The notes under the pieces are model-generated. The model worked only from the letters and a program-made list of their open reading frames with translations, did no database searches and was not told where the DNA came from. A DNA stretch of 16,514 nucleotides from the NCBI GenBank assembly GCA_902797705.1, contig CADBTX010000150.1, positions 1-16,514 of the forward strand, given 5' to 3'. This document shows positions 1 to 6,389 of this stretch, piece by piece (position 1 is the stretch's first letter; each line of letters starts with the position of its first letter). The position numbers and the translations under genes are program-made. The DNA is from an uncultured Lachnospiraceae bacterium (lineage in GTDB: Bacteria; Bacillota; Clostridia; Lachnospirales; Lachnospiraceae).

Positions 1-6
1 CTCCTT
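1..6 (-). promoter_or_regulatory. Shine-Dalgarno site of a leftward gene beyond the left edge
   Basis: The first six bases read AAGGAG on the minus strand, a good ribosome binding site. They lie about 30 bases downstream of a predicted leftward promoter (36-64). I infer that a minus-strand gene starts a few bases outside the window. The start codon itself is not visible, so this stays tentative. Confidence 0.35.
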
Positions 7-35
7 AATATTTGGAAAAATTACCATGCTTCGAT

Positions 36-64
36 ATTCTAACACTTGTTCCCGATAAATTCAA
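36..64 (-). promoter_or_regulatory. Predicted sigma-A promoter for a gene left of the window
   Basis: On the minus strand the -35 box TTGAAT (59-64) and the -10 box TAGAAT (36-41, five of six consensus bases) are separated by exactly 17 bp in AT-rich DNA. The start point would fall near 29 and the leader would carry the AAGGAG at 1-6. It lies past the terminator of the alanine-rich repeat gene, so it should start a separate transcript. Confidence 0.42.
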
Positions 65-115
65 TATCAATTTGTTTTTGCCGAAGTTTTTTAAGATCAT
101 GATATATCCTTCAGG

Positions 116-147
116 AAAAAAATATCCCCCGCAGTTTCCTGCGGGGG
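116..147 (-). terminator. Rho-independent terminator of the alanine-rich repeat gene
   Basis: Read on the minus strand, a perfect 9-bp GC-rich stem (CCCCCGCAG / CTGCGGGGG, 126-134 and 139-147) closes a GAAA tetraloop and is followed by ATAT and a run of seven T. It begins about 40 bases after the stop codon of the secreted repeat protein. The plus-strand side has only four T and no gene to serve, so the intended direction is leftward. Confidence 0.9.
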
Positions 148-187
148 AATTTTCCGTCTGTTCTCTATTTATCGATCATTATCGATA

Positions 188-859
188 TCAGTTTGCAAGC
201 ATCTTGGCGATCATTGCCCTTCTTGCATTTACTGAAGCTGCCTCTGCCTCGATAGCTGCCCTTACAGCTGCCATCCTCTTCTCGTAATTTGCAAGAGCTG
301 CTGTAACCTCTGCGTTGTAAGCTGCTGCCTTTGCAAGGTTAGCTGCCTGGAAAGCCTTGAGATTTGCCTGATATGCATCGTAGTCTGCCTTAAGCGCTGC
401 CCTCTGTGCTATTCCCTTTGCAACCTCTCCTGCCTGGAATGCTTTAAGGTTTGCCTGATATACTTCGTAGTCTGCTCTGAGTGCTGCCCTCTGTGCTTCG
501 CCCTTTGCGATCTCGCCTGCCTGGAATGCCTTCAGGTTTGCCTGATATACTTCATAATCTGCTCTGAGCTGTGCCTTCTGTGCTTCGCCCTTTGCAACTT
601 CTCCTGCCTGGAATGCCTTCAGGTTTGCCTGATATGCTTCATAATCTGCCCTGAGCTTAGCTCTCTCTGCCTCGCCCTTTGCGATCTCTCCCGCCTGGAA
701 GTTAAGAAGATTTTCCTGATAAGCTATATAATCTGCACATCTCTGCTCTGCCGCAGCAGCCGCTGCTGCAAACTCTTCAGCAGGTCCTGCAAGTGCGGGT
801 ACTGCCATAAGTACTGATAGTGCTGCAAGAACAACCAACGATGTCAACATTTTCTTCAT
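188..859 (-). CDS. Secreted alanine-rich protein with five 29-residue helical repeats
   Basis: 223 residues. The start is the ATG at 859, which has GGAGG 9 bases upstream and opens directly on a signal peptide; a longer frame to 931 adds 24 residues that do not fit a secreted protein. Residues 1-24 are a classic signal peptide (Lys-Lys, hydrophobic core, Ala-Leu-Ala before the cut). An Ala run follows, then five 29-residue units (41-185) with core Tyr-Gln-Ala-Asn-Leu-Lys-Ala-Phe-Gln, then a 38-residue helical tail. There is no LPXTG motif, second membrane segment, lipobox or enzyme motif. Composition (Ala, Gln, Glu, Lys; almost no Gly or Pro in the repeats apart from one Gly-Glu) suggests one long exported helix or coiled coil. 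It recalls the alanine-rich A region of streptococcal antigen I/II proteins, but this is resemblance of style, not shown homology. Function unknown. It is a single-gene unit with its own promoter and terminator. Confidence 0.9.
   Translation of the reverse strand: MKKMLTSLVVLAALSVLMAVPALAGPAEEFAAAAAAAEQRCADYIAYQENLLNFQAGEIAKGEAERAKLRADYEAYQANLKAFQAGEVAKGEAQKAQLRADYEVYQANLKAFQAGEIAKGEAQRAALRADYEVYQANLKAFQAGEVAKGIAQRAALKADYDAYQANLKAFQAANLAKAAAYNAEVTAALANYEKRMAAVRAAIEAEAASVNARRAMIAKMLAN
305..739 (-). repeat. Five tandem 87-bp in-frame coding repeats
   Basis: Five contiguous units of 87 bp encode residues 41-69, 70-98, 99-127, 128-156 and 157-185 of the secreted protein. The three middle units are nearly identical in protein, differing mainly at Ala/Val and Ile/Val positions. 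The first and last units are clearly diverged. That pattern is expected when copy number changes by unequal recombination within the array. Confidence 0.93.
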
Positions 860-904
860 AAGATATTTCCTCCATATTTCCCCGACGCACTCCATAATGC
901 GCCC

Positions 905-922
905 TCGATTAACATAAATCGA
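905..922. promoter_or_regulatory. Inverted repeat over the predicted start point of the repeat-protein gene
   Basis: TCGATT (905-910) and AATCGA (917-922) are perfect arms around a 6-base spacer. The element overlaps the end of the predicted -10 box and the start point (near 915), where a repressor could act. It could also form a small hairpin in the leader. No regulator can be named. Confidence 0.3.
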
Positions 923-950
923 CAATAACATAACATTTCACAAATATCAA
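922..950 (-). promoter_or_regulatory. Predicted promoter of the alanine-rich repeat gene
   Basis: On the minus strand the -35 box is TTGATA (945-950) and the -10 box is TATTGT (922-927), spaced 17 bp, with TGT just upstream of the -10 (extended -10 form). The start near 915 gives a leader of about 56 bases ending in GGAGG and the ATG at 859. The -10 is imperfect (four of six), so another nearby AT-rich hexamer could be used instead. Confidence 0.45.
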
Positions 951-956
951 GCCCAT

Positions 957-973
957 TTTAAGAATTTCTTAAA
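957..973. promoter_or_regulatory. 17-bp palindrome upstream of the repeat-gene promoter
   Basis: TTTAAGAA-T-TTCTTAAA is a perfect dyad with a single central base. It ends 7 bp before the predicted -35 box of the secreted repeat gene and lies between that promoter and the terminator of the upstream operon. The position suits an activator site or an AT-rich UP-like element. It could also be chance, as the region is very AT-rich. Confidence 0.3.
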
Positions 974-1002
974 CTTTTTAACCAACAAAATGTTGTATAC
1001 AC

Positions 1003-1043
1003 AAAACCGGGGCAACACATCCTTTTGATGTATTGCCCCGGTT
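1003..1043 (-). terminator. Terminator of the pgi-mtaD transcript
   Basis: On the minus strand a long stem pairs 1027-1043 with 1005-1021: eleven pairs of the AACCGGGGCAA type, one mismatch, then five more pairs around a five-base loop. The stem runs into TTTTG. The T run is short but the stem is very strong. It lies 42 bases after the mtaD stop codon. Confidence 0.8.
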
Positions 1044-1084
1044 ACCGGTCTTCTTATCCTAACCGTAATTTGGTTTACATAATC

Positions 1085-2368
1085 TTACAAGCCAACCCTT
1101 TTACAGATCTGTTTGATCTCATGGTAAACTCTTTCCTCATCCACCGTCTTCATCTCCCGGTGCTCCATGACTATCTTTCCGTCAATGATCACCGTGTCCA
1201 CCTCGGAACCGTCTGCTGAATAGGAAAGCGCCGCCAGCAGATTATTTGACGGCATCATTGAGGGAACATCAAGCCTCATTATCGTAAGATCAGCCTTCTT
1301 TCCCTCTTCGATGGAGCCGGTTATCTCTCCCAGCTGCAGAGCCTTTGCTCCGTTTATGGTGGCCATACGGAAGACCTCCGCCGCACCGACACACTGAGGG
1401 GTGCCGTTTACAGCCTTGTGGATCAGGGCTTCAAAATTCATTTCCCTGAACATGTTCTGGGCATTATTTGACGCAGCTCCGTCTGAACCCAGGCATACAT
1501 TCACCCCTGCCTCCAGAAGCTTCGGTACCGGAGCCACTCCGTTACCCAGCTTGGCGTTTGAGACCGGGTTGGTCACAACGCTGACATTGTGCTCCTTCAA
1601 TATCTGTATGTCGCTGTCATTAACCCTTATGCAGTGGGCGGCGATCACCGGTACATCAAAGACTCCCGCGTCCCTGACATACTCCGTGGGAGTGCAGTTA
1701 TGGTCCTTTTGCATGTTGTCGCTCTCCACCTGGCCCTCTGCCAGATGGATATGGATGCCGAGCCCCTTTTCCTTTGCGATGTCCGCCACCATCTTCAGAT
1801 ACTCTTTGCCGCAGGAGTAGGGGGCATGAGGGTTCAAGAAGAAGGAAAGCCTGTCGCTTAAGCTTCCGTCCTCCATCTCCTCAAAGGCCTCCTTAAGCCT
1901 CCGGTCATCGCGATCGTACTTATCTCCCACAAGTCCGCGGCCTATCACCGCTCTCATTCCGGTCTCCACTGCGGCCCTTGTGGTGTTGTGTATATGCATC
2001 TGCTGGTCATTGAAGGTAGTGGTGCCGCTCTTTATCATCTCTATCTGTCCGAGGAGCGAACCCCAGTAGGCGTCCTCTCCCGTCAGCTGGTCTTCAATGG
2101 GATTCACCGTATTAAAGAGCCAGTCCGTAAAGGAAAGATCGTCCGCACAGTTTCTCATCATGGACATATAGGTATGGGTGTGGGCATTGATGAGACCCGG
2201 TATCACCAGATAGTCCCTTCCGTCTATCACCTTGTCGGCTTTGAAGCCCTCCGGCTCCCTGTCTATGGCGGCTATCCGGTCTCCGTCAATATATATGCTG
2301 TGTTTCCCGACCTTATCTTCACTGCCCTCCGGAAGTACCGCCAGAGCATCCTTAATAAGTATCCCCAT
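1085..2368 (-). CDS. mtaD: 5-methylthioadenosine/S-adenosylhomocysteine deaminase
   Basis: 427 residues, the usual length for this amidohydrolase family. It should deaminate 5'-methylthioadenosine and S-adenosylhomocysteine to inosine derivatives in the cytoplasm, recycling by-products of S-adenosylmethionine use. Visible metal and active-site motifs: His63-Thr-His65 in the HTH motif, Pro180-His181-Ala-Pro, His208 and Glu211 in IHLAE, His245 in AAHC, and Asp296 in GSDGAASN. The last motif is typical of the MtaD/TrzN/AtzB subgroup, and other adenine or triazine-type substrates cannot be excluded. The ATG lies one base after the pgi TAA, with GGCGAGG in the pgi tail as ribosome site, so translation is probably coupled to pgi. 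Confidence 0.85.
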   Translation of the reverse strand: MGILIKDALAVLPEGSEDKVGKHSIYIDGDRIAAIDREPEGFKADKVIDGRDYLVIPGLINAHTHTYMSMMRNCADDLSFTDWLFNTVNPIEDQLTGEDAYWGSLLGQIEMIKSGTTTFNDQQMHIHNTTRAAVETGMRAVIGRGLVGDKYDRDDRRLKEAFEEMEDGSLSDRLSFFLNPHAPYSCGKEYLKMVADIAKEKGLGIHIHLAEGQVESDNMQKDHNCTPTEYVRDAGVFDVPVIAAHCIRVNDSDIQILKEHNVSVVTNPVSNAKLGNGVAPVPKLLEAGVNVCLGSDGAASNNAQNMFREMNFEALIHKAVNGTPQCVGAAEVFRMATINGAKALQLGEITGSIEEGKKADLTIMRLDVPSMMPSNNLLAALSYSADGSEVDTVIIDGKIVMEHREMKTVDEERVYHEIKQICKRVGL

Positions 2369-2369
2369 G

Positions 2370-3716
2370 TTATAACCTCGCCTTCAGAGCATCCCTCTGA
2401 TCCTCGTATCCGGGCTTTCCGAGAAGAGCGAACATGTTCTTCTTGTAGCTCTCTACTCCGGGCTGATTGAAAGGATTCACACCCAGAAGATATCCGGATA
2501 CACCGCAGGCAAATTCAAAGAAATAGAAAAGCTGTCCCAGATACTTCTCCGTCTGCTCAGGCACATGGATCATGGTATTGGGCACGCTGCCGTCGGTATG
2601 CGCCAGGATGGTTCCGTTCATGGCGCACTTATTGGCAAAATCAACGGTCTTCCCTGCGAGATAATCGAGACCGTCCAGGTCACTGTCGGCCTTCTTCATC
2701 TCTATCTCATGCCTTACCTTCTCTATCTCAATAACGGTCTCGAACATAATGCGGGATCCGTCCTGTATGAACTGTCCCATGGAATGAAGGTCTGTGGTGA
2801 GATCGACGCTTGCAGGGAATATTCCCTTCTGGTCCTTGCCTTCGCTCTCGCCATAAAGCTGCTTCCACCATTCCGAAATATAATGGAGGCTGGGCTCGTA
2901 ATTCGCCAGTATCTCAACACTCTTTCCCTTCCTGTGAAGGATATTCCTGACTGCAGCGTACTTCAGGGCATCATTGTCATCAAAGTCATTCTTAACCGCC
3001 ATTTCACGGCCTTCCTCAGCGCCCTTCATAAGAGCGTCTATAGCAGCGCCGGAAACCGCTATGGGCAGAAGTCCCACTGCTGTGAGAACGGAGAATCTGC
3101 CTCCCACATCATCGGGAACCACGAAGGTCTCGTAGCCCTCAGCATCGGAAAGGGTCTTTAATGCCCCCTTCGCCTTGTCGGTGGTGGCATATATCCTCTT
3201 TGCAGCACCCTCCTTGCCGTACTTCTTCTCCAGAAGATCCCTGAAGATCCTGAAGGAGATACCGGGCTCCGTGGTGGTGCCGCTCTTGCTTATCATGTTA
3301 ACGGAGAAATCTCTGTCTCCCACCACTTCTATAAGATCCGAGATATATGAAGATGAGATGTTGTTTCCAAGGAAATAGATCTCAGGCGTCTTCCTTATCT
3401 CCTTTGAAACCGTGTTATAGAAGTTGTGACGAAGGAAATTAATGGCTGCCCTTGCCCCGAGATATGATCCTCCGATCCCGATAACAAGGAGTACCTCGCT
3501 GTCACTGCGGATCTTTTCCGCAGCCTTCTTGATGCGGCCGAATTCCTCTTTGTCATAAGCCACAGGGAGATCCACCCATCCCAGGAAATCATTACCGGCT
3601 CCCTTTCCGGAAAGCAGGAGTTCCCTGGCTGCAAGTGTCTGCCCCTTCATGTTTTCGATCTCTTCCCCGCTCACAAAGGGAGCGGCTTTTGAATAGTCAT
3701 AGGTTATTTTTGCCAT
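2370..3716 (-). CDS. pgi: Glucose-6-phosphate isomerase
   Basis: 448 residues, as expected for the short Firmicutes-type enzyme. It interconverts glucose 6-phosphate and fructose 6-phosphate in glycolysis and gluconeogenesis. Motifs: GIGGSYLGA (80-88), phosphate-binding SKSGTTTEP (143-151), family signature GGRFSVLT (205-212), catalytic Glu290 in YGESEGK, and His311 in TDLHSMGQ. The start chosen is the ATG at 3716, with AAGGAGG ending 9 bases upstream and an N-terminus typical of the family. A longer frame to 3770 would begin at the -35 box and lacks a ribosome site. First gene of the pgi-mtaD pair, divergent from murG. Confidence 0.95.
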   Translation of the reverse strand: MAKITYDYSKAAPFVSGEEIENMKGQTLAARELLLSGKGAGNDFLGWVDLPVAYDKEEFGRIKKAAEKIRSDSEVLLVIGIGGSYLGARAAINFLRHNFYNTVSKEIRKTPEIYFLGNNISSSYISDLIEVVGDRDFSVNMISKSGTTTEPGISFRIFRDLLEKKYGKEGAAKRIYATTDKAKGALKTLSDAEGYETFVVPDDVGGRFSVLTAVGLLPIAVSGAAIDALMKGAEEGREMAVKNDFDDNDALKYAAVRNILHRKGKSVEILANYEPSLHYISEWWKQLYGESEGKDQKGIFPASVDLTTDLHSMGQFIQDGSRIMFETVIEIEKVRHEIEMKKADSDLDGLDYLAGKTVDFANKCAMNGTILAHTDGSVPNTMIHVPEQTEKYLGQLFYFFEFACGVSGYLLGVNPFNQPGVESYKKNMFALLGKPGYEDQRDALKARL

Positions 3717-3741
3717 GATCACATTCCTCCTTATTGCTATG

Positions 3742-3770
3742 AGTTTAGCAAAGAGGTGTCTCTTTTGCAA
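3742..3770 (-). promoter_or_regulatory. Predicted pgi promoter with an internal dyad
   Basis: On the minus strand -35 TTGCAA (3765-3770) and -10 TAAACT (3742-3747) are 17 bp apart, and TGC just before the -10 gives an extended -10. The start near 3735 leaves a leader of about 19 bases carrying AAGGAGG. The spacer is almost filled by an imperfect dyad (GCAAAGAG / CTCTTTTGC, 3748-3768) that also touches the -35, so it is a candidate operator. Confidence 0.45.
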
Positions 3771-3788
3771 TCAAGGACCTTAATCTTG

Positions 3789-3797
3789 TGATATAAT
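3789..3797 (+). promoter_or_regulatory. Extended -10 promoter of murG, start point at the ATG
   Basis: TG-A-TATAAT is a perfect extended -10 element. There is no good -35 box 16-18 bp upstream, as often seen with extended -10 promoters. With normal -10 to start-point spacing, transcription begins at about 3804, the A of the murG ATG. The resulting mRNA would have no leader. Confidence 0.6.
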
Positions 3798-3803
3798 ACA
3801 GGC

Positions 3804-4871
3804 ATGCGAAAGATCATTCTAACCGGCGGCGGGACAGCCGGTCACTGTGTCCCGAATCTGGCCCTGATACCTGCTCTCAGAGAGAAGGGCTTTGAGATCA
3901 AATATATTGGATCCTATGAGGGGATAGAGAGAAAGCTTGTGGAAAACGAGGGCATACCGTATTTCGGCATCTCCTCCGGCAAGCTCCGCCGTTACTTCGA
4001 CCTGAAGAACCTCTCCGATCCTTTCAGGGTGATAAAGGGCTTCGGCGAAGCGCTGTCCATACTGAAAAAGGAAAAGCCGGACATTGTTTTTTCCAAGGGC
4101 GGCTTTGTTTCGGTGCCGGTGGTGCGGGCTGCCGGATTACTGAGGATCCCCGTGATCATACACGAATCCGACATGACCCCGGGCCTTGCAAATAAGCTGT
4201 CCTTCGGCGCAGCCACCCATGTGTGCTGTTCCTTTAAGAAGACCCTGGACTATCTTCCAAAGGGCAAGGGCGTCTTTACCGGCTCTCCCATAAGGCCGGG
4301 ACTGTTAAAGGGAGACCGTCTCTGTGCCCGGTCCTTCACCGGGATAAGGGAGGGGGACTACACGACTCTGATGGTGATCGGCGGATCTTTAGGTGCACAG
4401 CATGTAAACGAAGCCGTGCGCTCCGTCCTTCCAAAGATATTGGATGAGTATAATGTCATACACCTCTGCGGAAAGGGAAAGCTGGATCCCACCCTTAACC
4501 ACATGGACGGATATGTTCAATACGACTACATAAACAGGGAACTGGCAGATCTCTTCGCCCTGTCTGACATAGTGATCTCGAGAGCAGGCGCCAATGCCAT
4601 CTTCGAGATCCTGGCGCTTAAAAAGCCCAATATCCTGATCCCGCTTCCCTCCGGCAGCTCCAGAGGAGACCAGATACTTAACGCCGAAGCCTTTGAGAAG
4701 GCGGGATATTCATATGTTCTCCGTGACGAGGCTCTGTCGGACGATGCCCTGATAAAAGCCTTAAACCACGTCAAAGATCACCGGCTGGAATATCTCGACG
4801 CCATGGAATACGCCGCCGAGAGCAACGCTGTTGACAAGATCTGCAGTCTCATTGAAGACTGCGCGAAATGA
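3804..4871 (+). CDS. murG: UDP-GlcNAc:lipid I N-acetylglucosaminyltransferase MurG
   Basis: 355 residues, family-typical. It adds GlcNAc to lipid I to make lipid II, the last cytoplasmic-face step of peptidoglycan precursor synthesis. The N-terminal glycine loop GGGTAGH (8-14) contacts the lipid-linked acceptor. HESDMTPGLANK and the C-terminal SRAGANAIFE and PLPSGSSRGDQ stretches match Firmicutes MurG. The ATG at 3804 is the only reasonable start: an in-frame TGA lies at 3789-3791, and the conserved glycine loop begins at residue 8. No Shine-Dalgarno sequence precedes it; the nearest purine run is about 27 bases away. Together with the promoter position this suggests leaderless translation. 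The gene lies outside any visible division or cell-wall cluster, followed 16 bases later by the HIT gene. Confidence 0.93.
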   Translation: MRKIILTGGGTAGHCVPNLALIPALREKGFEIKYIGSYEGIERKLVENEGIPYFGISSGKLRRYFDLKNLSDPFRVIKGFGEALSILKKEKPDIVFSKGGFVSVPVVRAAGLLRIPVIIHESDMTPGLANKLSFGAATHVCCSFKKTLDYLPKGKGVFTGSPIRPGLLKGDRLCARSFTGIREGDYTTLMVIGGSLGAQHVNEAVRSVLPKILDEYNVIHLCGKGKLDPTLNHMDGYVQYDYINRELADLFALSDIVISRAGANAIFEILALKKPNILIPLPSGSSRGDQILNAEAFEKAGYSYVLRDEALSDDALIKALNHVKDHRLEYLDAMEYAAESNAVDKICSLIEDCAK

Positions 4872-4887
4872 TCATGAAAGGAGTATC

Positions 4888-5295
4888 ATGAAAGACGACT
4901 GCATTTTCTGCAAACTTGCAAACGGGGTGATCCCCACCAATTCGATCTACGAGGATGACGATTTCAAGGTGATACTGGATGCCGGCCCCGCCACAAAGGG
5001 TCACGCTCTCATCCTTCCCAAAGAGCACTATTCGGATCTCTATGAACTGCCGGACGACGTTGCCGCTAAGGTATTTGTTCTGGCAAAAAAGATATGCACC
5101 CACAACACCGCCCTGTTAAAGGCGGACGGCTATAATGTGGTTCAAAATAACGGGGAAACAGCGGGACAGACTGTATTCCATTTCCACCTCCATCTCATCC
5201 CCCGTTTTAAGAACGACGGACAGAAGATAGGCTGGAAACCGGGAAAACCCTCGGATGAAGAACTGAAAGAGACCGCGGATCTGTTAAAATTCTGA
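4888..5295 (+). CDS. HIT-family (Hint-like) nucleotide-binding protein
   Basis: 135 residues. Histidine-triad proteins of this branch hydrolyse or bind adenosine nucleotides such as AMP-amidates and lysyl-AMP; the real substrate is unknown. The triad HFHLHLIPR is at 98-106, with His100 as the expected nucleophile, and the N-terminal Cys5-x-x-Cys8 pair (CIFC) is common in the family. Start ATG at 4888 with AAAGGAG four bases upstream. An upstream extension to 4831 would overlap murG and is rejected. It lies 16 bases after murG and has no promoter of its own that I can see, so it is probably co-transcribed. Confidence 0.9.
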   Translation: MKDDCIFCKLANGVIPTNSIYEDDDFKVILDAGPATKGHALILPKEHYSDLYELPDDVAAKVFVLAKKICTHNTALLKADGYNVVQNNGETAGQTVFHFHLHLIPRFKNDGQKIGWKPGKPSDEELKETADLLKF

Positions 5296-5384
5296 CCGGT
5301 CCGGAACAAGCGTGATCTTTCTGACCGGGCCCGGATCGCCGGGAACATCCTGACTTATCCGTGATTCCGGAGAATAACGGGTTC
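5296..5384. other. Short convergent intergenic region with imperfect repeats
   Basis: This separates the HIT gene (plus) from the flavodoxin-SCP2 gene (minus). It contains GC palindromes (GACCGGTC overlapping the HIT stop, CCGGGCCCGG near 5326-5335) and a weak hairpin GAGAA/TTCTC near 5370-5386 followed by a plus-strand TTTTT. No classic terminator is evident for either transcript; the weak hairpin is the best candidate for the HIT side. Confidence 0.4.
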
Positions 5385-6389
5385 TCAGACATTTTTCCCT
5401 TCGAAGGGGAAGATGGTATCCAGCATACGGAGCATGCGGAAGTCACCCTTGACCTGCATGATCCCCGACATAAAGGCGTGCTGGAATGTTGTCTGGCCTG
5501 CGATGATCTCATCAAGCTTTTCTTTTGTTATCTTACAGCGAACAGTCTGATCGCTTCTTTCTTCGAAGGAAGCGGTCAGTTTTTCATTTCTGACATTCAG
5601 CATAAGGGGTGCGTCAAATCCCCCGATCTCCATGAGATACATGGCTTCAAAGGAACTCTGGGGTTTAAAGGCCTTGCGGAAGGTGTTCAATAATACCTCC
5701 TCCTCGGACAGCCCGTCATTCTTAAGAAGGGTCTTAAAATGACTGGCCAGCTCCTTCAGATCTTCCTTCTGTGTCTGGATATATTTGTCATCGGAAGCAT
5801 AGCGGCTAAGCTGCTCTGTTTCCTGGGGCGTGAAATCGATGGGCGCTTCGGTCGTCACCATCTGCTTTACTGCCTGACTGCTGGCAGGAAGTACCACCGC
5901 CTTCCTGGAAACGGTGCGGTAGAGATTCTCCGCCGCCTTTTCGACCACCTTCACATATTCCTGATTGAGCTCAAATGCCACAGAATCCCTGACATAGGCC
6001 GATACTCCGTTGCAGCTTCTTCCTCCCAGAGTATCCCAGGCGGTCTGCAGCGTTACCGAACCCTGACGCTCTCCGTAGGTGGTGGAGATCACCACAGGGC
6101 ACATATAAAGCTCAGATATCTTTTTCTTGTTCCCGTAAAACCAGCAGGCATCCAGGAACTGTGTCATATATCCGCCGAGACCGTACCACTCCACCGTAGT
6201 GGCCAGGATTATCCCGTCCGCATCATTTAAGGTGCTGGGAAGAGAGGTTATATTATGCTTTTTCTCGTAGAGGTTTATCCTCTCCACGTGGACATTCAGC
6301 TCTTCAAGCACCTTCTGCATCTTTGAGAGCACAAAGAGGGTGGTGTCTCCCACTATCCCCCGTCCGCCGTAATAAATATTGATCTTCAT
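5385..6389 (-). CDS. Flavodoxin-fold protein fused to an SCP2-like sterol-carrier domain
   Basis: 334 residues, cytoplasmic, no signal peptide. Residues 1 to about 165 resemble flavodoxin/NAD(P)H-dependent FMN reductase proteins: an N-terminal strand and loop with IYYGGRG, a middle strand LATTVEWYGLGG (62-73), then ISTTYGERQG (101-110) where FMN-binding loops would lie. Residues about 235-330 look like an SCP2 fold: KLDEIIAGQTTFQHAFMSGI and MQVKGDFRML. SCP2 domains bind lipids or other hydrophobic ligands, so redox chemistry on a hydrophobic substrate is possible, but no substrate can be named. Its ATG (6387-6389) directly follows the rhomboid stop TAG with no base between, and a purine-rich AAAGGAAG in the rhomboid tail may serve ribosomes. 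Last gene of the leftward series. Confidence 0.72.
   Translation of the reverse strand: MKINIYYGGRGIVGDTTLFVLSKMQKVLEELNVHVERINLYEKKHNITSLPSTLNDADGIILATTVEWYGLGGYMTQFLDACWFYGNKKKISELYMCPVVISTTYGERQGSVTLQTAWDTLGGRSCNGVSAYVRDSVAFELNQEYVKVVEKAAENLYRTVSRKAVVLPASSQAVKQMVTTEAPIDFTPQETEQLSRYASDDKYIQTQKEDLKELASHFKTLLKNDGLSEEEVLLNTFRKAFKPQSSFEAMYLMEIGGFDAPLMLNVRNEKLTASFEERSDQTVRCKITKEKLDEIIAGQTTFQHAFMSGIMQVKGDFRMLRMLDTIFPFEGKNV

Noticed and set aside
305..739. Regular 87-bp repeats that could be mistaken for a CRISPR or non-coding satellite
   Set aside because: The units are contiguous without spacers, keep an open frame, and differ mostly by conservative codon changes within a secreted protein.
860..1084. 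A small RNA or riboswitch between the repeat gene and mtaD
   Set aside because: The strong hairpin is oriented as the mtaD terminator and the rest is AT-rich promoter DNA; no conserved riboswitch pattern was recognised.
1988..3161. Long plus-strand frames opposite mtaD and pgi
   Set aside because: They mirror well-recognised enzymes, have no ribosome sites, and their products show no domain logic. The same holds for plus-strand frames opposite the Tad genes, such as 11181-11801.
3717..3770. Longer pgi start adding 18 residues
   Set aside because: It would begin at the -35 box and has no ribosome site; the ATG at 3716 has AAGGAGG and the expected family N-terminus.
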